Assembly (NCBI RefSeq): GCF_002117445.1
Contig: NZ_CP019938.1
Coordinates: forward strand, 124,001 to 188,000
From: Ketogulonicigenium robustum
GTDB taxonomy: Bacteria > Pseudomonadota > Alphaproteobacteria > Rhodobacterales > Rhodobacteraceae
DNA length: 64,000 nt
Reading direction: 5' to 3'
Of the stretch, positions 8,047-16,832 are shown one piece after another (the first letter of the stretch is position 1; each line of letters starts with the position of its first letter). Under the pieces are notes generated by a model. It made no database searches, was not told the origin of the DNA, and worked only from the letters and a program-made list of their open reading frames with translations. Both the position numbers and the translations under genes were made by a program.

Positions 8047-9031
8047 TCGGGACACATTTATTGCTCTGGTCACGGGCCTTGTTGCGGTGGTGCTGATCGC
8101 CATCGCGACAGGGCCTTTCGCGCTGCCGGTTCACCGTATTCTGGCGCTGCTGCTGTGGGACCGCGCGGGCGGGCAACAGGCGACAGTGCTGTTCAACATT
8201 CGCCTGCCGCGCGTCTTGGCAGCCGCCTTAGTCGGGGCGGCCCTAGCGGGCGCCGGCGCGGCCTACCAAAGCGCCTTTCGCAACCCACTGGTATCACCCG
8301 ATATTTTGGGCGTCTCGGCCGGAACCGGGTTTGGCGCGTCGGTGGGTATTTTGCTGGGCCTGCCGGTCATGGCGCTGCAACTGCTGGGCTTCGGGGCGGG
8401 GCTGGTGACAGTCGGGTTGGTTCTCGGCCTGACCGCAGCCCTGCGCGGCGCGGGCCAAGTGCTAACCATGGTCTTGTGTGGGATGGCCATCGGCGCGTTG
8501 GCGGGGGCAGGCACATCCATGGTCAAGCTGCTGGCCGACCCCGACAACCAGTTGCCCGCCATCACATTTTGGCTGATGGGATCGCTAGCGGGGGCAAAAC
8601 GCACCGATGTGCTGGCCGCCCTGCCCGCCATCGCGGTCGGCTTGGCCCCGCTATTGCTGCTGCGCTGGCGCATCGGGCTGCTGTCGCTGGGCGATGACGA
8701 TGCCCGCGCCCTTGGCATCCAAGCCACGCGCCTGCGCGCGCTGGTGATCGCTTGCGCCACGCTGGTCACCGCCGCTGCCGTGGCGCTTGCTGGCGTTGTC
8801 GGTTGGGTTGGCCTGATGGTGCCGCATATGGCGCGGATGCTGGTCGGCCCCCGCTTTGACCGCCTGCTGCCCGCCAGTTTGCTGCTGGGCGCGGCGTTTA
8901 TGGTGCTGGTTGATACCGCCGCGCGCAGCATCGCTGTGATGGAGGTTCCGCTCGGCATCCTCACCGCCGTTATCGGCGCGCCCGTTTTCGTCTGGCTTCT
9001 CGCGCGCGGGGCAAAACCATGGAGCGATTAG
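8012..9031 (+). CDS. FecCD/MolB-type ABC transporter permease
   Basis: A 339-residue integral membrane protein of the FecCD family with about ten hydrophobic segments. Family motifs include FNIRLPRVLAAALVGAALAG, FRNPLVSPDILGVSAG and GWVGLMVPHMARMLVG, the last being the ATPase-coupling region. It forms a dimeric pore with the ATPase encoded next. Two starts are possible: ATG at 8012 (35-base overlap with the binding protein) or GTG at 8039 (8-base overlap, giving MSDRDTF). Neither has a clear Shine-Dalgarno; the GTG start is attractive because it removes a long overlap. Confidence 0.87.
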   Translation: MTRRWPPFWVSDRDTFIALVTGLVAVVLIAIATGPFALPVHRILALLLWDRAGGQQATVLFNIRLPRVLAAALVGAALAGAGAAYQSAFRNPLVSPDILGVSAGTGFGASVGILLGLPVMALQLLGFGAGLVTVGLVLGLTAALRGAGQVLTMVLCGMAIGALAGAGTSMVKLLADPDNQLPAITFWLMGSLAGAKRTDVLAALPAIAVGLAPLLLLRWRIGLLSLGDDDARALGIQATRLRALVIACATLVTAAAVALAGVVGWVGLMVPHMARMLVGPRFDRLLPASLLLGAAFMVLVDTAARSIAVMEVPLGILTAVIGAPVFVWLLARGAKPWSD

Positions 9032-9789
9032 CCCCCCTTTCCGCGCGCGATCTGACCATCGGGCACGGCACGCGTGTATTAGCGCAACAGATAAATTTCG
9101 CTTTGCAAGCGCATGAGATTATGGCGCTTCTAGGCCCAAACGGCGTTGGAAAAACAACGCTGATGCGCACCTTGCTGGGGCTAACGCCCGCCTTGGCCGG
9201 GGCAGTCTATGTGCAAGGCGAGGACCTGTCGACGCTGCCGCGCCGCAGCGTTGCCCGCCACCTGGCCCATGTTCCGCAGCAGCTTTCGACTGCCTTCGCC
9301 TATAGCGCGCTGGATATTGTGCTGATGGGCGCCTCTAGCCGGTTGGGACCGTTTGACCGCCCCGGCAAAGCCGATATCGCCGCAGCCGAGACCGCCCTTG
9401 ATCGCCTCGGGATTATGGACTTGGCCGCGCAGCCCGTGACGCGGCTTTCGGGCGGGCAGCGGCAGTTAGTGCTGATCGCGCGGGCGCTGACGCAAGGGGC
9501 CCGCTGCATCTTGATGGACGAGCCGACCGCCAGCCTTGATATTGCAAACCGCCGCGCGGTCGACGCGGCGATCCGGTCCCTTGCGGCGCAGGGCACAGCG
9601 GTGCTGCTGTCCAGCCACGATCCCGACCAAGCCGTCGCGCTGGCCGACCACGTGCTGCTGCTGGGGCGCGACGGCGTGATTGCGCAAGGGGCGACCGACG
9701 AAACCCTCACCGCCGCAGCGCTTTCCGACCTTTACGGCACGCAGCTGCAAACGGGCACACGGCCCGACGGCAACCGGTATTTCTATTAG
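9019..9789 (+). CDS. ABC transporter ATP-binding protein (FecE/MolC type)
   Basis: A 256-residue ATPase. Walker A is GPNGVGKTT (residues 39-47), the signature is LSGGQRQL, Walker B is CILMDEPTASLD, and the switch histidine follows in LLSSHDPDQA. It completes the binding protein - permease - ATPase set and overlaps the permease gene by 13 bases. It is the last gene of the apparent molybdenum operon; 87 bases separate it from the sulfurtransferase. Confidence 0.9.
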   Translation: MERLAPLSARDLTIGHGTRVLAQQINFALQAHEIMALLGPNGVGKTTLMRTLLGLTPALAGAVYVQGEDLSTLPRRSVARHLAHVPQQLSTAFAYSALDIVLMGASSRLGPFDRPGKADIAAAETALDRLGIMDLAAQPVTRLSGGQRQLVLIARALTQGARCILMDEPTASLDIANRRAVDAAIRSLAAQGTAVLLSSHDPDQAVALADHVLLLGRDGVIAQGATDETLTAAALSDLYGTQLQTGTRPDGNRYFY

Positions 9790-9876
9790 CGCGCGTGCTG
9801 GCTGCGGCCCTATCCCTTGCTTGCCACGCCGCGCTGACCTAGGCTGATAGTGGACAATTAAACCGAAAGTCGCGCT

Positions 9877-10707
9877 ATGTCTGATCCGCTTGTCACCCCC
9901 GCATGGTTGGCCGAACATCTGGCCGATGTCGTTGTGCTGGACGCGACCTACCTCATGCCCGCCGACGCCGACGCTGCCAAGCAGGCGTATCTGGACAGCC
10001 ACCTGCCCGGCGCGCAGTTCTTTCCCATTGATGACATCGCCGACAAGACCAGCGACCTGCCGCATATGATGCCCGATGCCGCGACCTTCGGCGCGGCAAT
10101 GGCGGCCCTTGGCATTGACGGACAAAAGCCGGTGGTGGTCTATGACCGCAGCCCGAACCATTTTTCTGCCCCGCGCGTCTGGTTCACCCTGACCGCTTAC
10201 GGCGTGCCGGATGTCTTTGTGCTGGACGGCGGCCTGCTGGCGTGGACGGCACAGAATCTGCCGCTAGAATCGGGTGACGTAACCGCCGCAACCGTCGCCG
10301 CGCGCGACTGGGTGCTGGGTTCGGGCCGCGTTTTGTCTGGCCCCCAAATGGCCGATGTCGTGGCGGCGGGTACCCGCGCGATCATCGACGCACGCGGCGC
10401 CGCACGTTTCAAGGGCGAGGTCGCCGAGCCGCGCCCCGGCCTGCAATCGGGGCACATGCCCGGGGCCACGAACGTGCCGTTTGATACACTGACCGCGCCC
10501 GACGGCCGTTTTGCTTCGGCAAAAACGCTGGATGCGCTATTGGCAGGTAAGGCTGGCGATGACACTGTCCTCAGCTGCGGGTCGGGGATGACGGCGGCGA
10601 CGCTGGCATTAGGTCTGGCGCGCATCGGCAAGCAAGGCAGCGTCTATGACGGGTCGTGGACCGAATGGGGACGCGGCACGCTGGGGCCGATCACCAAAGG
10701 CGACTAA
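9877..10707 (+). CDS. sseA: 3-mercaptopyruvate/thiosulfate sulfurtransferase
   Basis: A 276-residue protein with two rhodanese domains. The catalytic loop in the second domain is CGSGMTAAT (cysteine near residue 231), matching the CG[S/T]G[V/M]T signature of 3-mercaptopyruvate sulfurtransferases. Supporting motifs are DATYLMP and HLPGAQFFPIDDIAD in the inactive N-terminal domain and IIDARG in the second. It is cytoplasmic, with no signal peptide. It transfers sulfur from 3-mercaptopyruvate to thiols or cyanide. It is probably a single-gene unit with its own terminator just downstream. Confidence 0.88.
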   Translation: MSDPLVTPAWLAEHLADVVVLDATYLMPADADAAKQAYLDSHLPGAQFFPIDDIADKTSDLPHMMPDAATFGAAMAALGIDGQKPVVVYDRSPNHFSAPRVWFTLTAYGVPDVFVLDGGLLAWTAQNLPLESGDVTAATVAARDWVLGSGRVLSGPQMADVVAAGTRAIIDARGAARFKGEVAEPRPGLQSGHMPGATNVPFDTLTAPDGRFASAKTLDALLAGKAGDDTVLSCGSGMTAATLALGLARIGKQGSVYDGSWTEWGRGTLGPITKGD

Positions 10708-10734
10708 CGCGCACCAATGCACAAATATCCGCAG

Positions 10735-10760
10735 GGGGTCGCCATTCGGCGGCCCCTTTT
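10735..10760 (+). terminator. Rho-independent terminator of sseA
   Basis: A 9-bp stem (GGGGTCGCC / GGCGGCCCC with one G-T pair), ATTC loop and TTTT follow the sseA stop by 27 bases. Confidence 0.8.
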
Positions 10761-10992
10761 GCGTTGCGCGCGTGGTGTGCGGTGCGCGCTTTTCAAGCCC
10801 GCTTCCCGCTAAATAGACATGAACGTGATTGCTCGGGCCTGCACAGATACTGTGCACTTGCGCCAGTTTAACTTTCACAGCTGCAAGTCCAAATACGGCT
10901 CACACAAGGCGAAAAGCTGCATCACAGACGATGCACCCCGCCCTACAACACACCCCGAGGACCCTATCCCGGGACATCAAGGAACGACTAAA

Positions 10993-11325
10993 ATGAAAAA
11001 CCTGTTTGCTATTGCTACCGTCGCTGCCATTGCCGCCACTGCTGGTTCGACCGCTTTTGCCGCCCAAGACTACGGCTACATCCGCATCAACAACGAAAAG
11101 ATCGAAGCCGGTAAGCCGCTGACGATCAACCTCGTCAACACCTCGGCCCCTGCTACGCTGGACCTGTACTCGGCCGGTGGCAAGCTAATCTCGAGCCGTG
11201 ACCTGAACGCCGGCATCACCACGGACGTACGTTACCAAAGCACCCAACTGCCGGCAACTGGCCTGACCGCCGTGCTGAAAATCAACGATCAAGTGGTCGA
11301 CACCAAGACCATCTCGCTGAAATAA
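10993..11325 (+). CDS. Small exported protein of unknown function
   Basis: A 110-residue protein with a clean Sec signal peptide (MKNLFAIATVAAIAATAGST, cleavage after AFA), leaving about 85 residues in the periplasm. The mature part (DYGYIRINNEKIEAGKPLTI onward) is rich in beta-prone, polar residues and has no cysteine; it looks like a small beta-sandwich. I do not recognise a family. A Shine-Dalgarno AAGGAA precedes the ATG and a strong terminator follows, so it is a one-gene transcript. It uses favoured codons (CTG, ACC, AAC), which hints at high expression. Confidence 0.75.
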   Translation: MKNLFAIATVAAIAATAGSTAFAAQDYGYIRINNEKIEAGKPLTINLVNTSAPATLDLYSAGGKLISSRDLNAGITTDVRYQSTQLPATGLTAVLKINDQVVDTKTISLK

Positions 11326-11346
11326 CATCAATCGCCGGTGCGCCAA

Positions 11347-11380
11347 ACGGCCCGGCCCCGAAAGGGGCAGGGCCGTTTTC
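11347..11380 (+). terminator. Rho-independent terminator of the small exported protein gene
   Basis: ACGGCCCGGCCCC, GAAA loop, GGGGCAGGGCCGT (one mismatch), then TTTT; 21 bases past the stop codon. Confidence 0.85.
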
Positions 11381-11398
11381 GTATCTACCCCCAACGAC

Positions 11399-11427
11399 AA
11401 AGGCCCCGAGGTTTCCCCCGGGGCCTT
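11399..11427 (-). terminator. Terminator-like hairpin of the Nramp gene
   Basis: AAGGCCCCGAGG / CCCCGGGGCCTT around a short loop, followed on the minus strand by TTTGTCG. It lies 20 bases beyond the stop codon of the minus-strand transporter gene, back to back with the plus-strand terminator. Confidence 0.65.
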
Positions 11428-11447
11428 GTTATTTGCGCAGGTGCTGA

Positions 11448-12698
11448 TCAGAACACGCGTGCGATCGCACTCCAGACCTGATTGACGGCCAGTGCGGCAA
11501 AGGCCAGCGTACACAGCAGCAGCAGGATGTTGGTAATCGGGCCGTTACGCCATTCGCGCGGCACGCGGTCTGTGTTCAAAATCCACAGCAGCGTGACCGA
11601 CATGAATGGCATAAACAGTGCACCCAGCACGCCGTAAGCCAAGATCAAGTATACCGGCTGGCCCAAGAACAGCATGATCATCGGCGGGAACGTCAGCCAC
11701 AGGATGTAGGCTTTATAGGCCTTGCCCTTGGACGAACGCTCGATATGGCCATGGGGCAGATTGCGGATTTGGCCTGCAAAATCCGCGAACATCAGGCTGA
11801 CGCCGTTCCAAACCCCGATCAGCGACGAGAAAGCCGCAGCCCAGAAGCCGAACAGGAACAGTTTACCCATGAACGGGCCGTAGCGATCAGCCAGCACATT
11901 GGCCAGATCGACCATGCCCTGATCGCCGCCACCAATCGCGATATTGGCCGAATACAGCAGTTCGGCCCCGACGATCAGCGTTGCGACCACGAAAATGCCG
12001 GTCATGATGTAGGCCACTTGGTTGTCGATACGCATGACGCGCATGAACTTGGGCGTGTCCCAGCCCTTTTCGTGCAGCCAGTAACCATATGCCGCCAGCG
12101 TGATCGTGCCGCCCACGCCACCTGCGACCGACAAGATATTGATCATCGAGCCTTCGGGAATCGTCGGCACCAGACCACCCAGAACCTCGCCAAGGTTGGG
12201 CAAGGTAAAAGCTGCGGCGATGATCATTGTGACGAACATCAGCAGCACAAAGAAGGTTAGAATTTTCTCAAAGCGGTCGTAACGACCGCTCCAGACCATG
12301 ACCAGGCCCAGAATACCAGAAATGATCCCCCACACGGCCACGCTCAGTTGCGGGAACAGCGAATATAAGGCAAGGCCCGTGCCCGCCATCGCCGCCGCCC
12401 CGTAAACGAAGCCCCAGATCACGATATACGGCCCGAAATAGACCGAGGTCCACTTCCCGAGGCTGGCCCAGCCTTCGAAAATGGTATTGCCGGTGGCCAG
12501 CGTGTAACGGCCTGCTCCCTCGACCAGAACCACCTTCATGATACAGCCGATAATGACCGACCAAAGCAGCGCGTAGCCATACAGGCTACCTGCCACAGTG
12601 GTGGCGATCAAATCCGCAGCGCCCACGCCGGTTGCCGCAACCACAAGGCCCGGGCCGACAATGCTCCACTTCGGTGTATCTGTTGATTTTTGGCTCAT
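11448..12698 (-). CDS. Nramp-family transporter, atypical metal site
   Basis: A 416-residue inner-membrane protein with about eleven hydrophobic segments and the overall Nramp layout. The first helix reads GPGLVVAATGVGAADLI, where canonical MntH proteins have the metal-binding DPGN; the helix-6 region reads TLAAYGYWLHEKGW, where canonical members have MPH. The residues that bind Mn/Fe in Nramp structures are therefore missing, so the substrate may not be Mn or Fe. The start MSQKSTDTPKW has a good Shine-Dalgarno (GAGGAGA). It is a single gene. An imperfect palindrome GTATACGTAGGGATAC lies upstream near 12763. Confidence 0.8.
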   Translation of the reverse strand: MSQKSTDTPKWSIVGPGLVVAATGVGAADLIATTVAGSLYGYALLWSVIIGCIMKVVLVEGAGRYTLATGNTIFEGWASLGKWTSVYFGPYIVIWGFVYGAAAMAGTGLALYSLFPQLSVAVWGIISGILGLVMVWSGRYDRFEKILTFFVLLMFVTMIIAAAFTLPNLGEVLGGLVPTIPEGSMINILSVAGGVGGTITLAAYGYWLHEKGWDTPKFMRVMRIDNQVAYIMTGIFVVATLIVGAELLYSANIAIGGGDQGMVDLANVLADRYGPFMGKLFLFGFWAAAFSSLIGVWNGVSLMFADFAGQIRNLPHGHIERSSKGKAYKAYILWLTFPPMIMLFLGQPVYLILAYGVLGALFMPFMSVTLLWILNTDRVPREWRNGPITNILLLLCTLAFAALAVNQVWSAIARVF

Positions 12699-12817
12699 GC
12701 GTCTCCTCCACTCAGTCGCTTGGGGCGACACTAGCGAAATGTGCAGGAAAACAGAAGCAAAACAGTATACGTAGGGATACATTCGTGGCGTTGAACCCTT
12801 TTGGGCGCCTTTAAAGC

Positions 12818-12846
12818 ATCAAAGGGCGCCCAAAGCGCCCTTTGAT
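12818..12846 (-). terminator. Hairpin downstream of the unknown membrane protein gene
   Basis: A perfect 12-bp stem (ATCAAAGGGCGC / GCGCCCTTTGAT) with a 5-base loop, 25 bases beyond the stop of the minus-strand gene at 12871. The following minus-strand sequence is GCTTTAAA, a weak T tract. Confidence 0.65.
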
Positions 12847-12870
12847 ATGGTTTACCGTGCCCTTGGGGCC

Positions 12871-13959
12871 TTACTTCCAGCTGCGGAAGTCGGCCGCGGT
12901 GCAGCCGTGCGGTGCGGGCAGCTTGCCAAAGCGCTGCTCCATCTGGGCGCAGCCCCAGCTGTTTAGGCTGTCCGGCAAGATCGCGTTGATTTCCATACCG
13001 ATGGGGTCGTACCGGTTGGCACTTTGCGTCACATAGTAGAGCCAGTAACCACCCGCCGCGATCAGAATGACCAGAAGCATGATGAAGAACCCGACAATAC
13101 CGCGACGCCAATGCAGCTTGCGCGGTGCGGCGGCGGTGGGTGCGACGGCCGGGTCGGGCTTCGGAAGCGCCTGCAGGATGTCGGCACGTTCGGCGTCGGT
13201 CAGCGAAATACGCCGCAACCCCACGTCCATAAAGCCGGGCAGCGGGCTGGCCGGGTGGCGCACACCGACGCCTACATCGTTATTTTTCGCATCCGATATA
13301 ACGAACGGCTCTTCGCCAGCAGCGAATACCGTCGTTCCCAGCGGTCCGGTTTTACCGTTCGGCAGCACTTCGTTATACGACATCACCGTGCGGCCACCCC
13401 GATTTTGAACCACCCCCAGCTTGAGCGGCACAAGCGTCAGACGCGCGGGCGTCACGCTCAGGCGTCCCGCGCGGCGGGACCGCAGCGCGTTACGCAGGCC
13501 GACGACCACACCCAGTAGCAAGATCGTCAGAAACCCGCCCAGAAACAGCGTGCGGTTCCACAGCTTTTCAAGGCCCAAGGTCAGAGTCGCCAGTGCCGGG
13601 TTCGTGCGGTTGACCACCACATCAACCTGGTAATCGCCACGGTGGAGGTCAACGAAAGCCAGCTCGATATGCTGCGCATAGGGGTTGCCCTTGGCACCAT
13701 ATCTGACATCGGCGCTGCAATCGACAAACACGGCCTGCCGCACGCGACATTGCCCGTTGTTGACCTGCGCATCATTGATAACAACGGGATCGAGGCTGAT
13801 AATCCAGTCACGCACCAGCCCCGGCCCCTGAATATAAGCCAGAAAGCCGAACAGCGCGGTGAAAACGATCAGTGCGAAAGCAAAGCCGCGCGGTGGAATG
13901 ATGGTGCCTTCGCGGATCGACAGATCCCGCGACGGCAGCTTGAAGGGGGCAAAAGCCAT
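12871..13959 (-). CDS. Membrane protein of unknown function
   Basis: A 362-residue protein with three predicted membrane helices: near residues 24-48, 135-158 and 290-312. Between helices 1 and 2 is a soluble segment of about 85 residues with two cysteines (QCRVRQAVFVDCSAD), probably periplasmic and possibly disulfide-bonded. A cytoplasmic middle part (about 130 residues) contains a repeated-looking beta pattern, and the last 45 residues hold two more cysteines (WGCAQMEQRFG and HGCTAADFRSW). I do not recognise the family. It stands alone between a Nramp gene and a UbiB-like gene on the same strand. Confidence 0.72.
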   Translation of the reverse strand: MAFAPFKLPSRDLSIREGTIIPPRGFAFALIVFTALFGFLAYIQGPGLVRDWIISLDPVVINDAQVNNGQCRVRQAVFVDCSADVRYGAKGNPYAQHIELAFVDLHRGDYQVDVVVNRTNPALATLTLGLEKLWNRTLFLGGFLTILLLGVVVGLRNALRSRRAGRLSVTPARLTLVPLKLGVVQNRGGRTVMSYNEVLPNGKTGPLGTTVFAAGEEPFVISDAKNNDVGVGVRHPASPLPGFMDVGLRRISLTDAERADILQALPKPDPAVAPTAAAPRKLHWRRGIVGFFIMLLVILIAAGGYWLYYVTQSANRYDPIGMEINAILPDSLNSWGCAQMEQRFGKLPAPHGCTAADFRSWK

Positions 13960-14069
13960 ATTAAACCTACTGCATAGTGACGGCTTTGCCCATTTTCACG
14001 GCAGCGTGATCTGTTCCAGCACGACGGTGAAGTGATGCCGCCCTCGGTCATTTTCCGCCGATCGTGCGG

Positions 14070-15689
14070 TTACTTGCGGCGGAACAGCCCGATCCCCAGC
14101 AACCAAAGAACGCCCAACACAACCCCCGCGCACCCCAGCCAACTGCCCAGATGCAGCCCCAATATACGCGGCCCCATCACGACAACCTGCGGCGCCATGG
14201 CCATCGCCAGCGCGGCGACAACAATCGCAACCGCAATCCGCGTGCCGGCGCGTTCCAGCGCCCCGGCCAGCGCGGCGGTTTCCGGAATGACGATCTCGGC
14301 CCGCAGCTTGCCGTCGCTGACGCGTTTCAACGCACCGCGCACCAGACGCGGGCTCTCCTCGGCCAGCCCCAGCATATCGCTGCCAAAGGTCTGAAGTTTG
14401 GGGATGACTTCGGACGGGTCCACCCGCGCCATCATCGCCCGCAGCACAAAAGGCCGTGCGGCGGTGATGGTGTCGAACCCAGGATCAAGCAGCTTCATCG
14501 TGCCATCCGCCGTGGCCAGCGCCTTTAGCAGCAAGACAAGATCGGGCGGCAGGGCCAAGTCAGCGTTGCGGACAATGTCCATCAAATCGCCGACCGCTGC
14601 AGACAGATCCAACCCACGCGCGCCGCCATGACGGGCGACAAACCGGGCGCTGTCACCCTCCAACGTGTCATGCGGATCGGTGCCGTCGCCACCCAAATCG
14701 GCCAGCGTCCGCGCCAGTTTGGCAGGATCGTGGCCGATAATCGCCCCCAGCAACGCGACCAGATCACGCTGGCGGGCCTTGGTCAGGCGGCCAATCATGC
14801 CAAAATCGATGAAAGCAACGGCGTTTTGGGGCAGCGCGAACAGGTTGCCGGGGTGCGGGTCGGCGTGAAAAACGCGGTCGATCAGCACCATATGCAAAAA
14901 CGCATCAGCCCCGACAGCCGCCAGTGCGCGCCCGTCCAGACCGGCGGCGGCGATCTTGTCGCTGTCTCGCGGCTGCAGGCCGACGATCAGCTGCTGCACC
15001 ATCAGATCGCGCGACGAATAATCTGTGTATACCTTTGGAATAACAACGTTATCCATTTCGGACAGGTTCGCTGCAATCTCGGCGCCATTGGCGGCTTCCT
15101 CGCGCAGATCCAACTCGGCCTGAATGGCGCGGGCCAGTTCTTGCACCATCTGACGCGGCTGAAAACGCGCGGCGTCGGGATAGAGGCGTTCGGCCTGCGC
15201 CGCCGCCATCTCGAGCAAGGCCAGATCAGCGGCTACTTTTTCGTCCTGCCCGGGGCGTGTGACTTTGACGACCACATCCGCACCGCTGTGCAGCCGCGCG
15301 CGGTAAACCTGCGAAATCGAGGCGGAGCCGATGGGGTCAGGGTCAATCTCGGCAAAGACCTCGGCCTTGGGGCGGCCCAGTGCGGCATCGATACGCGGCG
15401 ACATGACATCCCAGCCCAACGTGCGGACGCTGGCTTGCAATTGCGCCAGCTCGGCGGCCCATTCCGGCCCCAGCAGATCGCGCCGCGTCGACAGAATCTG
15501 CCCCAGTTTGACGAAAACCGGCCCCAACTCCTCCAGCGCAGCGCGCAGGCGGGCGGGGGTCAGGCTTTGGGTTGCGTCGCCATCGCCGCGCCCCAGCCCA
15601 ATCGCGCCCAGCAACACCCCCCCACCAAAACGGCTAAAGACGCCGATAATCTCGGCCGAGCGTTTACTGTCGCGCAGTGGACGTAGCAT
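14070..15689 (-). CDS. AarF/UbiB (ABC1) family atypical kinase
   Basis: A protein of 539 residues from the ATG at 15689. Family motifs are the KxGQ helix (FVKLGQILSTRRDLL), the alanine-rich loop region GSASISQVYRA, a catalytic lysine in DVVVKVTRPG, HADPHPGN and AFIDFGMIGR. Two hydrophobic helices at the C-terminus anchor it to the inner membrane. UbiB-type proteins support ubiquinone synthesis or lipid-borne intermediates, but the gene is not next to ubiE/ubiJ here, so it may be an ABC1 paralogue with another lipid role. An inverted repeat GGGCCCCA / TGGGGCCC surrounds its leader (15693-15722). Confidence 0.85.
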   Translation of the reverse strand: MLRPLRDSKRSAEIIGVFSRFGGGVLLGAIGLGRGDGDATQSLTPARLRAALEELGPVFVKLGQILSTRRDLLGPEWAAELAQLQASVRTLGWDVMSPRIDAALGRPKAEVFAEIDPDPIGSASISQVYRARLHSGADVVVKVTRPGQDEKVAADLALLEMAAAQAERLYPDAARFQPRQMVQELARAIQAELDLREEAANGAEIAANLSEMDNVVIPKVYTDYSSRDLMVQQLIVGLQPRDSDKIAAAGLDGRALAAVGADAFLHMVLIDRVFHADPHPGNLFALPQNAVAFIDFGMIGRLTKARQRDLVALLGAIIGHDPAKLARTLADLGGDGTDPHDTLEGDSARFVARHGGARGLDLSAAVGDLMDIVRNADLALPPDLVLLLKALATADGTMKLLDPGFDTITAARPFVLRAMMARVDPSEVIPKLQTFGSDMLGLAEESPRLVRGALKRVSDGKLRAEIVIPETAALAGALERAGTRIAVAIVVAALAMAMAPQVVVMGPRILGLHLGSWLGCAGVVLGVLWLLGIGLFRRK

Positions 15690-15767
15690 TGCGGGCCCCA
15701 AGTGCGTTTGCAACTGGGGCCCAGCATGCCTGTGCGGCGGGCATTAGACAACACCCGCCGCTGGCTG

Positions 15768-16832
15768 TCAGGCGGTCCGAACCAACATTCCGCGCATGAT
15801 GTCGTCCATCGAGACGACGCCGCGCGGCTGGCCGTTGCGCCCCAGCACCGTCGCCAAGCTTTCGGGCGCAGGCAACAGGGCCAACGCACCATCTTCCAGC
15901 GTGGTATTGCCCGGCAGCTGTAGCTGCGGCCAGTCCAGTGCAGCAGGCTTTGGCTTCAGCACCGACCGCAGCCGGATAACCCGTCCACGGTTCACCTCGC
16001 GCACAAAGGCGTTCACGTAGTCATTGGCCGGATGCAAGACGATCTCTTCCCCCGTACCCTGCTGCGATACCTCGCCCGCGCGCAAGATGACGATCTTGTC
16101 GCCAAGGCGCAGCGCCTCGTCCAGATCGTGAGTGATGAAGACGATGGTCTTCGACACCTCCTTCTGAATATCCAGCAGCACCGACTGCATATCCACGCGG
16201 ATCAGGGGATCAAGCGCCGAGAACGCCTCGTCCATCAACAAAATCGGCGCATCATTCGTCAGCGCACGGGCCAAGCCAACGCGCTGCTGCATCCCGCCAG
16301 ATAGCTGCGAGGGGAACCGCTCCTCATACCCCTTCAACCCGACGCGCTGGATCCAGTGGGCGGCGCGATCGCGGCTGTCGGCCCGCTTCACCCCTTGAAT
16401 ATCCAGCCCATAGACCACGTTTTCCATGACGGTCCGGTGCGGCAGCAAGGCGAACTTCTGGAACACCATCGCAGTCTGGTTGCGGCGAAACACGCGCAGC
16501 TCGGCCGGCGACATCTTGGCCACGTCCTGCCCGTCGATCAGCACCTCGCCCGCGGTCGGCATGATCAGCCCGTTCAAATGGCGCAGCAACGTCGATTTTC
16601 CCGACCCCGACAGCCCCATGATGACCGAGATCTTGCCCGCAGGCAGATCGGTGTTGATATCGCTGAGGCCTAGCGTGTGGTGATACTTGCGGTTCAGATC
16701 CGCCTTGCCCATCCCCGCTTTCACAGCCTCGATATGCTTGCCCGCATCAGGGCCGAAGATCTTGTACAGGTTGCGGATGGAAATACCCGGCGTGGTTTCT
16801 TCCTCGTCGGGCGCCAAAAACTGGTCACTCAT
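15768..16832 (-). CDS. proV: Glycine betaine/proline ABC transporter ATP-binding protein
   Basis: A 354-residue ATPase of the ProV/OpuA class. It has Walker A GLSGSGKSTLLR, signature SGGMQQRVGLARAL, Walker B LLMDEAFSALDPL, and a C-terminal extension ending in a CBS-like segment (GRNGQPRGVVSMDDIM), the regulatory part of this family. The N-terminal ISIRNLYKIFGPDAGKHIEA is typical of ProV. The start (16832) overlaps the proW stop by 8 bases. It energises uptake of betaine-type osmolytes with the ProW and ProX products upstream. Confidence 0.93.
   Translation of the reverse strand: MSDQFLAPDEEETTPGISIRNLYKIFGPDAGKHIEAVKAGMGKADLNRKYHHTLGLSDINTDLPAGKISVIMGLSGSGKSTLLRHLNGLIMPTAGEVLIDGQDVAKMSPAELRVFRRNQTAMVFQKFALLPHRTVMENVVYGLDIQGVKRADSRDRAAHWIQRVGLKGYEERFPSQLSGGMQQRVGLARALTNDAPILLMDEAFSALDPLIRVDMQSVLLDIQKEVSKTIVFITHDLDEALRLGDKIVILRAGEVSQQGTGEEIVLHPANDYVNAFVREVNRGRVIRLRSVLKPKPAALDWPQLQLPGNTTLEDGALALLPAPESLATVLGRNGQPRGVVSMDDIMRGMLVRTA

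Noticed and set aside
15693-15722. Inverted repeat GGGCCCCA / TGGGGCCC upstream of the UbiB-like gene as a terminator of the proXWV operon
   Set aside because: The arms are long enough, but the loop is 14 bases and no T-run follows on the minus strand; it could equally be leader structure.
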